DNA of 64,000 nucleotides from Ruegeria atlantica (GTDB lineage Bacteria > Pseudomonadota > Alphaproteobacteria > Rhodobacterales > Rhodobacteraceae): assembly GCA_013032095.1 (NCBI GenBank), contig WQBJ01000002.1:255501-319500 (forward strand). Reading direction: 5' to 3'. Below the pieces are notes generated by a model. The model was not told the DNA's origin, made no database searches, and saw only the letters and a program-made list of their open reading frames with translations. The first letter of the stretch is position 1. The number at the start of each line of letters is the position of its first letter. A program made the translations under genes and the position numbers. Shown in pieces: positions 17,083 through 25,981 of the stretch.

Positions 17083-17625
17083 ATGGGAATTCTGATCCCA
17101 GCCTGGGTTGATGGCGAATTGACCCCCGTGGACAAGCTTGAGGCGCATGAAAAGGGCCTGCGGCACAAGGCTGTGTCGGTCTTTGTCGTCCGCGGCACCG
17201 AGATTCTGATGCAAAGGCGGGCCTTGGGCAAATACCACACGCCGGGCCTTTGGGCGAATACCTGCTGCACACATCCGGATTGGGGTGAGACGCCCTCGGA
17301 ATGCGCCGTGCGTCGCCTTCGTGAGGAATTGGGGATCACTGGGCTTTATCCCGAATACCGTCACCGGCTGGAATATCACGCCGATGTCGGCAACAACATG
17401 ATCGAGCATGAGGTAGTTGATATCTTCCTCGCGCATGCCCGCGGTCCGCTCAAAATCGAGCCTAATCCGGACGAAGTCATGGATATCCGCTGGATCGATT
17501 ACCACGATCTTCTGGCCGAGGTGAAACGCCATCCGCAGCGGTTCACCCCCTGGCTGAAGATTTATTTGCACAACCACGCGGACACGATTTTTGGCCCTGA
17601 TTTGATAATCTCGGCGGCGACCTGA
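17083..17625 (+). CDS. idi: Isopentenyl-diphosphate delta-isomerase (type I)
   Basis: This 180-residue Nudix-fold protein has the IPP isomerase signatures [18 protein letters not shown] (catalytic Cys in NTCCTHP) and the Nudix-like REELGI segment with metal-binding Glu. It also has [18 protein letters not shown], whose Glu is the second acid. It interconverts IPP and DMAPP for carotenoid, quinone and undecaprenol synthesis. Type I idi is common in Rhodobacteraceae. The start at 17083 is supported by AGGAGA about 9 bases upstream. smpB follows 47 bases later. Confidence 0.93.
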   Translation: MGILIPAWVDGELTPVDKLEAHEKGLRHKAVSVFVVRGTEILMQRRALGKYHTPGLWANTCCTHPDWGETPSECAVRRLREELGITGLYPEYRHRLEYHADVGNNMIEHEVVDIFLAHARGPLKIEPNPDEVMDIRWIDYHDLLAEVKRHPQRFTPWLKIYLHNHADTIFGPDLIISAAT

Positions 17626-17672
17626 GTTCTACCGCTTGCAAGGCCTGCTCAAGCCGCCTAAATCAACGCGTC

Positions 17673-18155
17673 ATGGCCAAGCAAAAGCAGAAGACAGACC
17701 CGAATTACAAAGTCATCGCCGAAAACCGGCGTGCCCGCTTCGATTACGCGATCGAAGAGGATATCGAGTGCGGCATCGTGCTGGAAGGGTCCGAGGTCAA
17801 ATCCTTGCGCGCGGGCGGATCGAACATCGCCGAAAGCTATGCCTCGGTCGATGACGGAGAGCTGTGGCTGATCAACAGCTATATCGCGCCGTACGAGCAG
17901 GCGAAGGTGTTCAAACACGAAGAACGCCGCCGCCGCAAGCTGCTGGTATCGCGCAAAGAGTTGTCGAACCTGTGGAATGCGACCCAGCGCAAAGGCATGA
18001 CGCTGGTGCCGCTGGTATTGTATTTCAACCACAAGGGCCGGGCGAAGCTGAAAATCGGCATCGCCAAAGGTAAGAAACTGCACGACAAGCGTGAAACTCA
18101 GGCCAAGCGGGACTGGTCACGTCAGAAACAGCGGTTGATGAAGGATCACAGCTGA
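17673..18155 (+). CDS. smpB: SsrA-binding protein SmpB
   Basis: This 160-residue protein shows the full SmpB pattern: [40 protein letters not shown] and the C-terminal basic tail ([19 protein letters not shown]) that mimics the mRNA codon in the decoding centre. It brings tmRNA to stalled ribosomes for trans-translation. The last codons and the TGA stop (18153-18155) lie in a 10-bp hairpin at 18139-18162. arfB, the backup rescue factor, is 3.2 kb upstream. The tmRNA gene itself is not visible in the window. Confidence 0.96.
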   Translation: MAKQKQKTDPNYKVIAENRRARFDYAIEEDIECGIVLEGSEVKSLRAGGSNIAESYASVDDGELWLINSYIAPYEQAKVFKHEERRRRKLLVSRKELSNLWNATQRKGMTLVPLVLYFNHKGRAKLKIGIAKGKKLHDKRETQAKRDWSRQKQRLMKDHS

Positions 18156-18162
18156 TCCTTCA
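18139..18162. terminator. Hairpin spanning the smpB stop codon
   Basis: Arms TGAAGGATCA (18139-18148) and TGATCCTTCA (18153-18162) are perfectly complementary (10 bp) with loop CAGC. The TGA of smpB is the first codon of the right arm. The convergent glpK stop is 7 bases beyond. There is no T-run, so its terminator activity is uncertain; it may be a shared 3'-end processing or stabilising structure. Confidence 0.5.
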
Positions 18163-18168
18163 GTCACT

Positions 18169-19647
18169 TCAGAACGCCATGGCTGCGGACACGGCGCGTT
18201 TCCAGCGGTCATAAGCGGCGTCTCGGTCCTCGGCAGACAATTCCGGTTTGAACCGGTGATCCAGCGCCCAGGTTTCCGAAAATCCCTGTTGATCCGGGTA
18301 AACACCAGCCCGCATCCCGGCCAGCCAGGTCGCGCCCAAAGCGGTGGTCTCCTGCATCACGGGACGGTCCACCTCGGCCCCCAGATAGTCCGAAAGACCT
18401 TGCATCGCCCAGTCCGAGGCACTGGCCCCTCCGTCCACACGTAGCGTTACTTCGGTATCCGCACCCCAGTCACCTTGCATGGCGTGCCACAGATCGCGGG
18501 TTTGGTAGGCGATACTCTCCAGCGTGGCCTTAGCAAATTCTGCACGCCCTGAGTTGCGGGTCAGGCCAAACACTGCGCCGCGGCAATCGGGCTTCCAATA
18601 AGGCGCGCCGAGGCCGGTAAAGGCGGGCACCAGAACCACATGCTGGTTCGGGTCGGCCTGTTTCGCCAGTTCTCCGCTTTCGGGTGCAGTTTCGATGATC
18701 TGCAACGCGTCGCGCAGCCATTGCACGGCGGCCCCGGCGACAAAGATCGAGCCTTCCAGCGCAAAGGTTCGCTTACCGTCCAACTGATAGGCAATGGTCG
18801 TGAGTAAGCGGTTTTTCGATTCAACCGGCTTGTCGCCGGTGTTCAGCAGGGCGAAACAGCCCGTGCCATAGGTGGACTTCATCATGCCCGGTTGGAAGCA
18901 GGCTTGCCCGATCGTGGCCGCCTGCTGGTCCCCGGCCACACCCAAAATGGGGATATTTCCGCCTAAGAGAGTCGTTTCTCCGAAATCCGAGGCGCAATCG
19001 TGCACCTCGGGCAGCATGTTCATCGGCACGTCCAGCAGGTCGCAAATCTCGGTGCTCCACTCACCCTTATGGATGTCAAACAGCAGAGTGCGCGCGGCGT
19101 TGGTGGCGTCGGTGGCGTGGCTGCGCCCTTCGGTCAGGCGCCAAATGAGAAAGCAGTCGATGGTGCCGAACATCAACTCCCCGGCCTCGGCTTTTTCGCG
19201 CGCACCCGGCAGGGTATCCAGCAGCCATTTGACCTTGGTGCCCGAGAAATACGGGTCCAGCAGCAGCCCGGTCTGGGCGGTCACGTCATCCTCGCACCCA
19301 GCCTGCTTGTACCGCGTGCAGATCTCGGCAGTGCGGCGGTCCTGCCAAACGATCGCGTTGTGGATCGGCTTGCCGGTGGCACGGTCCCAGACCACGGTGG
19401 TTTCGCGCTGGTTGGTGATGCCGATGCCCGCGATTTGGTCGGGGGTGACGCCGGTGGTTTGCATCACTTCGCGGCAGACGCTCAGAACGCTGTCCCAGAT
19501 TTCCTCAGGATCGTGTTCGACCCAGCCTTCCTGTGGAAAATGCTGGGTGAACTCATGCTGCGCGGTACCTGCTCGCTGCATTTCTGCGTCGAACAAAATG
19601 GCCCGCGATGATGTGGTGCCCTGATCAATGGCGAGAATATAGGTCAT
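18169..19647 (-). CDS. glpK: Glycerol kinase
   Basis: This 492-residue FGGY-family kinase begins [17 protein letters not shown] (phosphate-binding loop). It contains the glycerol kinase signatures [28 protein letters not shown] and [17 protein letters not shown]. The length matches E. coli GlpK. It phosphorylates glycerol to sn-glycerol-3-phosphate in the cytoplasm. No glpD or glpF is adjacent; a glycerophosphodiesterase gene lies at 52.5 kb. It converges with smpB, and the short intergenic space contains a hairpin. Confidence 0.96.
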   Translation of the reverse strand: MTYILAIDQGTTSSRAILFDAEMQRAGTAQHEFTQHFPQEGWVEHDPEEIWDSVLSVCREVMQTTGVTPDQIAGIGITNQRETTVVWDRATGKPIHNAIVWQDRRTAEICTRYKQAGCEDDVTAQTGLLLDPYFSGTKVKWLLDTLPGAREKAEAGELMFGTIDCFLIWRLTEGRSHATDATNAARTLLFDIHKGEWSTEICDLLDVPMNMLPEVHDCASDFGETTLLGGNIPILGVAGDQQAATIGQACFQPGMMKSTYGTGCFALLNTGDKPVESKNRLLTTIAYQLDGKRTFALEGSIFVAGAAVQWLRDALQIIETAPESGELAKQADPNQHVVLVPAFTGLGAPYWKPDCRGAVFGLTRNSGRAEFAKATLESIAYQTRDLWHAMQGDWGADTEVTLRVDGGASASDWAMQGLSDYLGAEVDRPVMQETTALGATWLAGMRAGVYPDQQGFSETWALDHRFKPELSAEDRDAAYDRWKRAVSAAMAF

Positions 19648-19713
19648 TCCCCGCGCCCCTCCCGTTTGGTTTTGCGGGACTTTAGCGCAAACAATGACGC
19701 TCGGGCCAGAGGC

Positions 19714-20556
19714 TCAGACAGGAATATTGTCGATCAGTCGAACCCCATCCGCCCAGGTTGCGGCAAACAGCCGTGCGGGGCGCGTAGCGTGGGTCAGAGG
19801 CTCCAGCGTTTCGGCACAGCGCAGGTGAACATATTCAACCTGCGTAAAGCCTGCCGCCAGCAAATCAGTCTCGGCCTTGGCGACCAGCGTGTCGAACGCA
19901 GCCCCGGCTTTCAGCGACTGGGCCAGACCTTGCATGATCCGATGCTTGTTGGCGGCAATCGCCAGCCCTTCGGGTGAGAGCAGCAGGTTGCGCGAGGACA
20001 TCGCCAACCCGGACGGTTCGCGTACCGTGGGGCAGCCAACGACCTCAATCGGGATATCCAGATCGCGTGCCATGCGACGGACGATCATCAGTTGCTGATA
20101 GTCTTTTTCCCCGAAATAGGCTCTGTCGGCTTGCGTTTGCAGGAACAGTTTGGCGACAACTGTGGCGACACCGTCGAAATGGCCGGGGCGGAATTCACCC
20201 TCCATCACATTAGTCAGACCGGAGACGGAAACGGTAGTGGCAAAGCCTTGCGGATAAATCTCTTCGGGCTCAGGCACATAGATCACATCAACGCCATAGG
20301 GGGCCAGTTTCTCAGCGTCTTCGTTCTCGGTACGCGGGTACTTGGCCAAATCTTCGGGGTTGTTGAACTGTTTGGGGTTCACAAAGATCGTTACGATCAC
20401 CCGGTCGGTTCCGGCCTTTGCTGCCTCGACCAGCGACAGATGCCCCTGATGCAGCGCACCCATAGTGGGTACAACGCCGATCGTCTCACCATTGCGGTGC
20501 CATTCGGAGGTCAGGGCGCGCAGGTCGGACAGGCGGCGCAGGATCGGGGTGGTCAT
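19714..20556 (-). CDS. panC: Pantoate-beta-alanine ligase (pantothenate synthetase)
   Basis: This 280-residue protein has the nucleotidyl-transferase HIGH-like motif [12 protein letters not shown] (His36-His39), [29 protein letters not shown] and the LAMSSRN segment of the KMSKS-like loop. It condenses pantoate with beta-alanine using ATP in coenzyme A synthesis. Its ATG overlaps the panB stop by 4 bases, so panB-panC are translationally coupled. Confidence 0.96.
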   Translation of the reverse strand: MTTPILRRLSDLRALTSEWHRNGETIGVVPTMGALHQGHLSLVEAAKAGTDRVIVTIFVNPKQFNNPEDLAKYPRTENEDAEKLAPYGVDVIYVPEPEEIYPQGFATTVSVSGLTNVMEGEFRPGHFDGVATVVAKLFLQTQADRAYFGEKDYQQLMIVRRMARDLDIPIEVVGCPTVREPSGLAMSSRNLLLSPEGLAIAANKHRIMQGLAQSLKAGAAFDTLVAKAETDLLAAGFTQVEYVHLRCAETLEPLTHATRPARLFAATWADGVRLIDNIPV

Positions 20557-21392
20557 GTCTTCTGTCCTTTTGATGGGGCCTGATCTGCGAACACATGCTC
20601 GTCGGCCGGGAAGGCGCGGGCACGGACCTCGGCGGCGTATTCAGCGATGGCGGCTTCGGCCTGTGGGCCAAGCTCGGCATAGCGTTTGACGAATTTCGGT
20701 TTAAAGGCAGTGAAGAAACCAACCATGTCGTCGACCACCAGAATTTGTCCGTCGCAGCCGGCCGACGCGCCGATGCCGATGGTCGGGATCGAGACCTCGG
20801 CCGTGATCTGGTCGGCCAGACCCTGAGGCACCTTCTCGAGCACAACAGAGAACGCGCCAGCCTCGGCCACCGCACGCGCATCGGCCAGCACCGCCTTGGC
20901 TTGTTCGTCGCGGCCCTGCACCTTGTAGCCGCCCAGCGTGTTGATCGACTGTGGGGTCAGACCGATATGGGCCATCACTGGGATGCCGCGCTTGACCAGA
21001 AAGCGGATGGTCTCGGCCATCTCGACCCCGCCTTCCAGCTTGACCGCACCTGCGCTGGTTTCGGCCATCAGGCGGGCTGCGTTGCGGAAAGCGTCGGCCG
21101 GGGAATGTTCATAGCTGCCAAATGGCATGTCGATGACCATCATCGCCTTGTCCAACCCGCGCGAAACGGCCTGACCATGCATCACCATCATCTCCATGGT
21201 CACGCCAAGCGTCGATTCCAGCCCGTGCAGCACCATGCCGACGCTGTCCCCAACCAGAACGAAGTCGCAATGGGCATCCATCAGCCGTGCCATTGGCGTG
21301 GTGTAGGCGGTCAGGCTGACCAGAGGTTCACTCCCTTTGCGGGCGCGGATGTCCTCGGCATTCGGGGCTTTTTTTCGGGCGGTGGCGCTCAT
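20553..21392 (-). CDS. panB: 3-methyl-2-oxobutanoate hydroxymethyltransferase
   Basis: This 279-residue TIM-barrel enzyme has [13 protein letters not shown], the metal-binding [30 protein letters not shown] and [17 protein letters not shown]. It adds a hydroxymethyl group from 5,10-methylene-THF to ketoisovalerate, the first step to pantothenate. The start at 21392 is preferred because GGAGGAG lies about 6 bases upstream; an in-frame upstream extension looks non-coding. It heads the panBC operon, divergent from the peptide ABC operon. Confidence 0.96.
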   Translation of the reverse strand: MSATARKKAPNAEDIRARKGSEPLVSLTAYTTPMARLMDAHCDFVLVGDSVGMVLHGLESTLGVTMEMMVMHGQAVSRGLDKAMMVIDMPFGSYEHSPADAFRNAARLMAETSAGAVKLEGGVEMAETIRFLVKRGIPVMAHIGLTPQSINTLGGYKVQGRDEQAKAVLADARAVAEAGAFSVVLEKVPQGLADQITAEVSIPTIGIGASAGCDGQILVVDDMVGFFTAFKPKFVKRYAELGPQAEAAIAEYAAEVRARAFPADEHVFADQAPSKGQKT

Positions 21393-21562
21393 GGTCGCTC
21401 CTCCGGTGTTCATATTGCAGCGCGGCATAGCAGATTGCACAAGCTTATAGAAACCCCGGTTGCGCGAACATTTCCTTGAATGACCCAAGGTTTAAAGAGA
21501 CAGTACCCTTAGAAATGCCCGGAAAACAGCGGGTTCAGTTATTTCAACGGGGAGATATTTTC

Positions 21563-23050
21563 ATGACAAAGCAGACCTTTCGGACATTTGTCTCGGGATT
21601 GGCCCTCGGCGCCAGCCTGTTCGCGACGCAGGTTTTTGCAAAATCCGATATCACAATTGCGATGCAGTTGGAGCCGCCACATCTGGACCCCACGAGTGCT
21701 GCGGCACAGGCAATTGATTCCGTGGTCTATACCAATATCTTCGAAGGTCTGACCCGGTTCATGGGCGACGGCTCAGTCGTTCCCGGTCTTGCCGAAAGCT
21801 GGGAGATTTCCGAAGACGGCACCGTTTACACCTTCAAGCTGCATGATGGTGTGACTTTCCATGATGGCACCACGATGGATGCCGAAGACGTCAAGTTCAG
21901 CTTCGACCGGGCCATGGCCGAAGACAGCGTGAATGCGCAAAAGGCGCTGTTTGCAGGGATTGAAAGTGTTGAGGTTGTGGACCCTCTGACCGTCAAAGTC
22001 ACTTTGTCTGAACCCGATGGCAATTTTCTGTTCAACATGGCCTGGGGCGATGCGGTGATTGTCTCGCCGGAAAGCATCGAAGATATCAAAACCAACCCAG
22101 TCGGCACCGGGGCGTTCACCTTTGACAATTGGGTGCAGGGCGACAGCATTACACTGAACCGCAACCCTGACTATTGGGGTGATCAGCCCGCGTTAGAGAC
22201 GGCAACGTTCAAATTTATCTCGGACCCCACCGCCGCATTTGCCGCGATGATGGCCGAAGATGTGGATGTGTTCGACAACTTCCCTGCGCCTGAAAACCTG
22301 CCTCAGTTCGAGGCCGATCCACGCTTTCAGGTGCTGGTCGGCACCACCGAAGGGGAAACGATCCTGTCGACCAACAACAAGCAGCCGCCTTTTGACGATA
22401 TTCGCGTGCGACAGGCGCTCGCTCATGCGATCGACCGTCAGGCGATCATCGACGGCGCAATGTTCGGCTATGGCACCCCAATCGGCACTCATTTCGCGCC
22501 GCATAACCCGGCCTATGTCGATCTGACCGGCAATTCGGCCTATGATCCGAAGAAGGCTGCCAAACTTCTGGCCGATGCTGGCTACGAGAAGGGGTTGGAA
22601 ACCACACTGCACCTGCCGCCGCCGTCTTATGCTCGGCGCGGGGGCGAGATTGTTGCCGCACAACTGGCTGAGGTTGGCATCAAAGCCGAGATCATCAACG
22701 TGGAATGGGCGCAGTGGTTGGAGGCGGTGTTCAAAGGCAAGGATTACGGCCTGACCATCGTCAGCCACACCGAACCGATGGATATCGGCATTTATGCGCG
22801 CCCCGATTACTATTTCCAATATGACAGTCTGGATGCCCAGACGCTGATGGATACTTTGAAGGGAACCACCGACCCGGAGGAACGCAAGAAACTGCTGGGT
22901 GAAATGCAGCGCCTGATCGCGAATGATTTCGTCAACGGGTATCTGTTCCAGCTGGCCAAGCTGGGCGTTGCCAAGGTCGGCGTGCAGGGGTTGTGGAAGA
23001 ACGCGCCGACCGCTGCCATTGACCTGACCCAGATTAGTTGGTCCGATTGA
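21563..23050 (+). CDS. ABC transporter substrate-binding protein, family 5 (oligopeptide/dipeptide type)
   Basis: This 495-residue protein has a signal peptide (MTKQTFRTFVSGLALGASLFATQVFA). It matches family 5 solute-binding proteins: LEPPHLDPTSAAAQAIDSVVY, GLAESWEISEDGTVYTFKLHDGVTFHDG and NPVGTGAFTFDNW. Such proteins bind di/oligopeptides, nickel, opines or glutathione in the periplasm; the ligand is unknown. The start at 21563 follows GGGGAG. It heads an operon with an ion channel (23111), two permeases, a fused ATPase and an aldehyde dehydrogenase. A stem-loop follows its stop. Confidence 0.9.
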   Translation: MTKQTFRTFVSGLALGASLFATQVFAKSDITIAMQLEPPHLDPTSAAAQAIDSVVYTNIFEGLTRFMGDGSVVPGLAESWEISEDGTVYTFKLHDGVTFHDGTTMDAEDVKFSFDRAMAEDSVNAQKALFAGIESVEVVDPLTVKVTLSEPDGNFLFNMAWGDAVIVSPESIEDIKTNPVGTGAFTFDNWVQGDSITLNRNPDYWGDQPALETATFKFISDPTAAFAAMMAEDVDVFDNFPAPENLPQFEADPRFQVLVGTTEGETILSTNNKQPPFDDIRVRQALAHAIDRQAIIDGAMFGYGTPIGTHFAPHNPAYVDLTGNSAYDPKKAAKLLADAGYEKGLETTLHLPPPSYARRGGEIVAAQLAEVGIKAEIINVEWAQWLEAVFKGKDYGLTIVSHTEPMDIGIYARPDYYFQYDSLDAQTLMDTLKGTTDPEERKKLLGEMQRLIANDFVNGYLFQLAKLGVAKVGVQGLWKNAPTAAIDLTQISWSD

Positions 23051-23057
23051 TTCACCC

Positions 23058-23082
23058 CCGGGGCTGCCTGCATTGGCCCCGG
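23058..23082 (+). other. Stem-loop after the peptide-binding protein gene
   Basis: Arms CCGGGGC (23058-23064) and GCCCCGG (23076-23082) give 7 G-C pairs with an 11-base loop and no T-run. Such structures after binding-protein genes often protect the 5' message and raise its level over the downstream permease genes (inference). A similar element occurs at 47347 in the sugar operon. Confidence 0.5.
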
Positions 23083-23110
23083 TACTCCATAGTTCTGAGC
23101 GAGCCTAAAC

Positions 23111-24181
23111 ATGACCTTGGTCCGCGCCATTTGCTTCGTTGCTTTAACCCTGTGCCTGATCACCTTCGGCAGTGGGCAGGCCGCGGCACAAAGCGGTTTG
23201 GAAGGCGGGTTGGGCAGGTTGGTCGGCACGCCCGAAAATCCGCTGAACGTGGGGATCGGTATTCACATTGATCAGGTCACCAGCGTCGATCAGAAGGCCG
23301 AGAACTATGGTGCGGTCGTCGTCCTGCGGGCCGAATGGACCGACCCGGCACTGGCTTTTGATCGCAATGAAGTCGGACGGGAATTTCAGGTCTTCAACCC
23401 TTCGGTATTGGCCGACCACGCGCGGGCGCTCAACGCAGTCATACCTGCCTTTGTCATCCACAACCAACAATCCAACAAATGGATTCACGAATCCGCCGCC
23501 TCGCTGAGCTATGACGGCAATGTGGTTTATGTCGAGAAATCCTCGCTGACCTTGCAGGCCCCACATTTCGATTTCCGCAAATACCCGTTCGATACACAGG
23601 AGTTCTTTTTCGAAGTCGTCTCGGTCTTTCCGTCCGAATACGTGACTTATTATCCGCTGGTGGAGTTTTCTGGCCTCGGCGACTTGCTGGGTGAGGAAGA
23701 GTGGATACTGGACAACGCGCGGGTTGAGCATTCCAAGGTTATTGGCCTGTCTGGTCGGGAAAGCGACCAAATCGCTCTGGCGTTTGAGGGTCACCGGCAC
23801 CTGACCTATTACGTGATCCGGGTGTTTCTACCGATGCTGGTTCTGATCACCGTCGGTTGGGCGCTGTTCTTCCTCGACGAATACCGTCGCCGGATCGAAA
23901 TCGCCGGGGGCAATCTTCTGGTCTTCGTGGCCTTTAACTGGGCCATCTCGGCCGACTTGCCGAAACTAGGCTATCTGACATTTTTGGATTTCATCCTGCA
24001 ATGCATGTTCCTGATGACCGGGGCGCTGATCGTGTTCAATGTAGCCTTGCGCAAACTGAAGGTTTCCGGGCGCGAGGGCGGGGCCAGAAAACTAGACAAT
24101 TATGCGATCAAATGGATCTATCCGCTGGGCTATGGGGCCATCGTCGCTTACGCGATTTTTGCCTACCTGCTGACGCCTTAG
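23111..24181 (+). CDS. Pentameric ligand-gated ion channel (Cys-loop/pro-loop receptor homologue)
   Basis: This 356-residue protein has a signal peptide (about 1-26), then an extracellular-type beta-sandwich domain (about 40-230) with the pro-loop signature KYPFDTQEFFFEV (Pro159, Asp161). Four membrane helices follow: M1 233-255, M2 261-283, M3 290-312 and M4 334-354. The M2-M3 segment AFNWAISADLPKLGYLTFLDF aligns by eye with the GLIC pattern AFNxxxxxxLPKxxYxT. The eukaryotic Cys pair is absent, as in other bacterial members. It would gate ions across the inner membrane in response to a periplasmic ligand. It lies between the binding protein and permeases of a peptide-type ABC operon, which suggests a shared ligand. 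Confidence 0.85.
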   Translation: MTLVRAICFVALTLCLITFGSGQAAAQSGLEGGLGRLVGTPENPLNVGIGIHIDQVTSVDQKAENYGAVVVLRAEWTDPALAFDRNEVGREFQVFNPSVLADHARALNAVIPAFVIHNQQSNKWIHESAASLSYDGNVVYVEKSSLTLQAPHFDFRKYPFDTQEFFFEVVSVFPSEYVTYYPLVEFSGLGDLLGEEEWILDNARVEHSKVIGLSGRESDQIALAFEGHRHLTYYVIRVFLPMLVLITVGWALFFLDEYRRRIEIAGGNLLVFVAFNWAISADLPKLGYLTFLDFILQCMFLMTGALIVFNVALRKLKVSGREGGARKLDNYAIKWIYPLGYGAIVAYAIFAYLLTP

Positions 24182-24221
24182 ACGCTGGACCCACGCGATA
24201 TGTGACCCTAACGTGGCCCCA

Positions 24222-25169
24222 ATGCTCCGCTATGCCCTCAAACGTCTGATGTCTTTGCTGATCAGCCTCGCGGTTGCTTCGGTTGTCATTTTCGCAGTGA
24301 TCGAGGTGGCACCAGGCGATCCGGCCTCTTTTATGCTGGGCGTGAATGCGCAGGAAGATACCCTGGCCGCGTTGCGGGCCGAGCTTGGCCTGGATGTGTC
24401 CAAGGTACAGCGGTATTTCAACTGGGTTGGCGGCATGCTGGTGGGGGATTTCGGAACCTCTTACACGTATCGCACACCAGTGTCGCAAATGATTGCAGAT
24501 CGGTTGTGGGTGTCCCTGCCGCTGGCGCTCTATGCGCTGACACTGTCGACTCTGATCGCTTTTCCCGCCGGGATTTATGCCGCAGCCCGACGGGGCAAAC
24601 CCGGAGATCTGACGGTGATGGGGGCGACGCAGTTGGGTATTGCGGTGCCAAATTTCTGGTTCGCCATGATGCTGGTGCTGATCTTCGCCATCAACCTGCG
24701 CTGGTTCAACGCGGGCGGGTTTGCGGGTTGGGAAAACGGGCTCTGGGCCGGTGTGCATTCGCTGACCCTTCCTGCAATTGCCCTGGCCCTGCCGCAGGCG
24801 GCGATTCTGGCTCGGGTCATGCGGTCCTCATTGCTGGATGTTCTGGGTGAGGATTTCATGCGCACTGCCCGAGCCAAGGGTCTGTCCCGCCGTCAGGCGC
24901 TCTGGCGGCATGGCGTGCGCAATGCCCTGATCCCGGTGCTGACCATCATCGGCCTCCAGTTTTCTTTCCTATTGGCCGGATCGATCATCATCGAGCAGGT
25001 GTTCTACCTGCCCGGTCTCGGGAGGTTGGTGTTTCAGGCGATCTCGGCCCGTGATCTGATCGTGGTAGAATCCGTGGTGATGCTGCTGGTCTTTGCCGTC
25101 ATCACCGTGAATTTCCTGGTCGATCTGGCCTATGCCGCCGTTGACCCGCGCCTGAGGAGCCGGACATGA
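24222..25169 (+). CDS. ABC transporter permease (DppB/OppB type)
   Basis: This 315-residue protein has six hydrophobic segments. The N-terminus MLRYALKRLMSLLISLAVASVVIF and APGDPA are characteristic of the DppB branch. The EAA loop is FMRTARAKGLSRRQALWRHGVRNALIPV. The ATG at 24222 is preferred over a GTG 9 bases upstream (24213), but neither has a strong ribosome binding site. It forms the membrane channel with the next permease (4-base overlap at 25166). Confidence 0.9.
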   Translation: MLRYALKRLMSLLISLAVASVVIFAVIEVAPGDPASFMLGVNAQEDTLAALRAELGLDVSKVQRYFNWVGGMLVGDFGTSYTYRTPVSQMIADRLWVSLPLALYALTLSTLIAFPAGIYAAARRGKPGDLTVMGATQLGIAVPNFWFAMMLVLIFAINLRWFNAGGFAGWENGLWAGVHSLTLPAIALALPQAAILARVMRSSLLDVLGEDFMRTARAKGLSRRQALWRHGVRNALIPVLTIIGLQFSFLLAGSIIIEQVFYLPGLGRLVFQAISARDLIVVESVVMLLVFAVITVNFLVDLAYAAVDPRLRSRT

Positions 25170-25981
25170 GCCGTAACCTGATCTTTGGCGCGGCTCTGTC
25201 CTCGTTGGTGTTGCTGGCTGCACTCATCTCGTTTGTCTGGACGCCCTATGACTACGCGGCGTTGGATATCCCGAACAAGCTGCAGCCACCCAACGCACAA
25301 CACTGGTTCGGCACCGATCATTTCGGGCGGGACATGTTCTCGATGATCATGGTCGGTGCGCGGACGTCGATCGCGGTTGCTCTGGTAGCTGTGGGAATTG
25401 GCATGGCGCTGGGCGTGCCTCTGGGCCTGACGGCAGCAGCGCGAAAGGGATCGTGGCTGGACGAGGTGATCATGCGCGGTAACGATCTGGTCTTCGCCTT
25501 TCCTTCGCTGGTCATTGCCATTCTGATCACCGCTGTTTTCGGCGCCGGGGCTATCAACGCCATCATCGCTATCGGTATCTTCAACATTCCGGTCTTTGCC
25601 CGCATCACCCGTGGGGCGGCGCTTCCTTTGTGGGAGAGGGAGTTCATCCTCGCTGCACGTGTTTCGGGTAAGGGCGCGGCGCGTATATCGGCGGAGCATA
25701 TCCTGCCCAACGTGGCGAACCTGCTCATCGTGCAGGGGACCATCCAGTTCAGTCTTGGAATTCTGGCCGAGGCAGGGCTGTCTTATGTCGGGCTGGGTGC
25801 GCAGCCGCCCACGCCAAGCTGGGGCAGAATGCTGGCCGACGCGCAGACAATGGTCAGTTTTGCGCCGCATTTGGCTCTGATTCCGGGATTGGCGATCATA
25901 GTGACGGTGCTGGGTTTGAATCTGCTGGGGGACGGGTTGCGAGACTGGCTGGACCCTAGAATACGGGTGGCGCGCGCATGA
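25166..25981 (+). CDS. ABC transporter permease (DppC/OppC type)
   Basis: This 271-residue permease carries the DppC pattern HWFGTDHFGRDMFSMIMVGARTSI. Its EAA loop is FILAARVSGKGAARISAEHILPNVANLLIV, and the C-terminus is LNLLGDGLRDWLDPRIR. It has about six membrane segments. It overlaps both neighbours by 4 bases (ATGA), so the transporter core genes are tightly coupled. Confidence 0.92.
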   Translation: MSRNLIFGAALSSLVLLAALISFVWTPYDYAALDIPNKLQPPNAQHWFGTDHFGRDMFSMIMVGARTSIAVALVAVGIGMALGVPLGLTAAARKGSWLDEVIMRGNDLVFAFPSLVIAILITAVFGAGAINAIIAIGIFNIPVFARITRGAALPLWEREFILAARVSGKGAARISAEHILPNVANLLIVQGTIQFSLGILAEAGLSYVGLGAQPPTPSWGRMLADAQTMVSFAPHLALIPGLAIIVTVLGLNLLGDGLRDWLDPRIRVARA

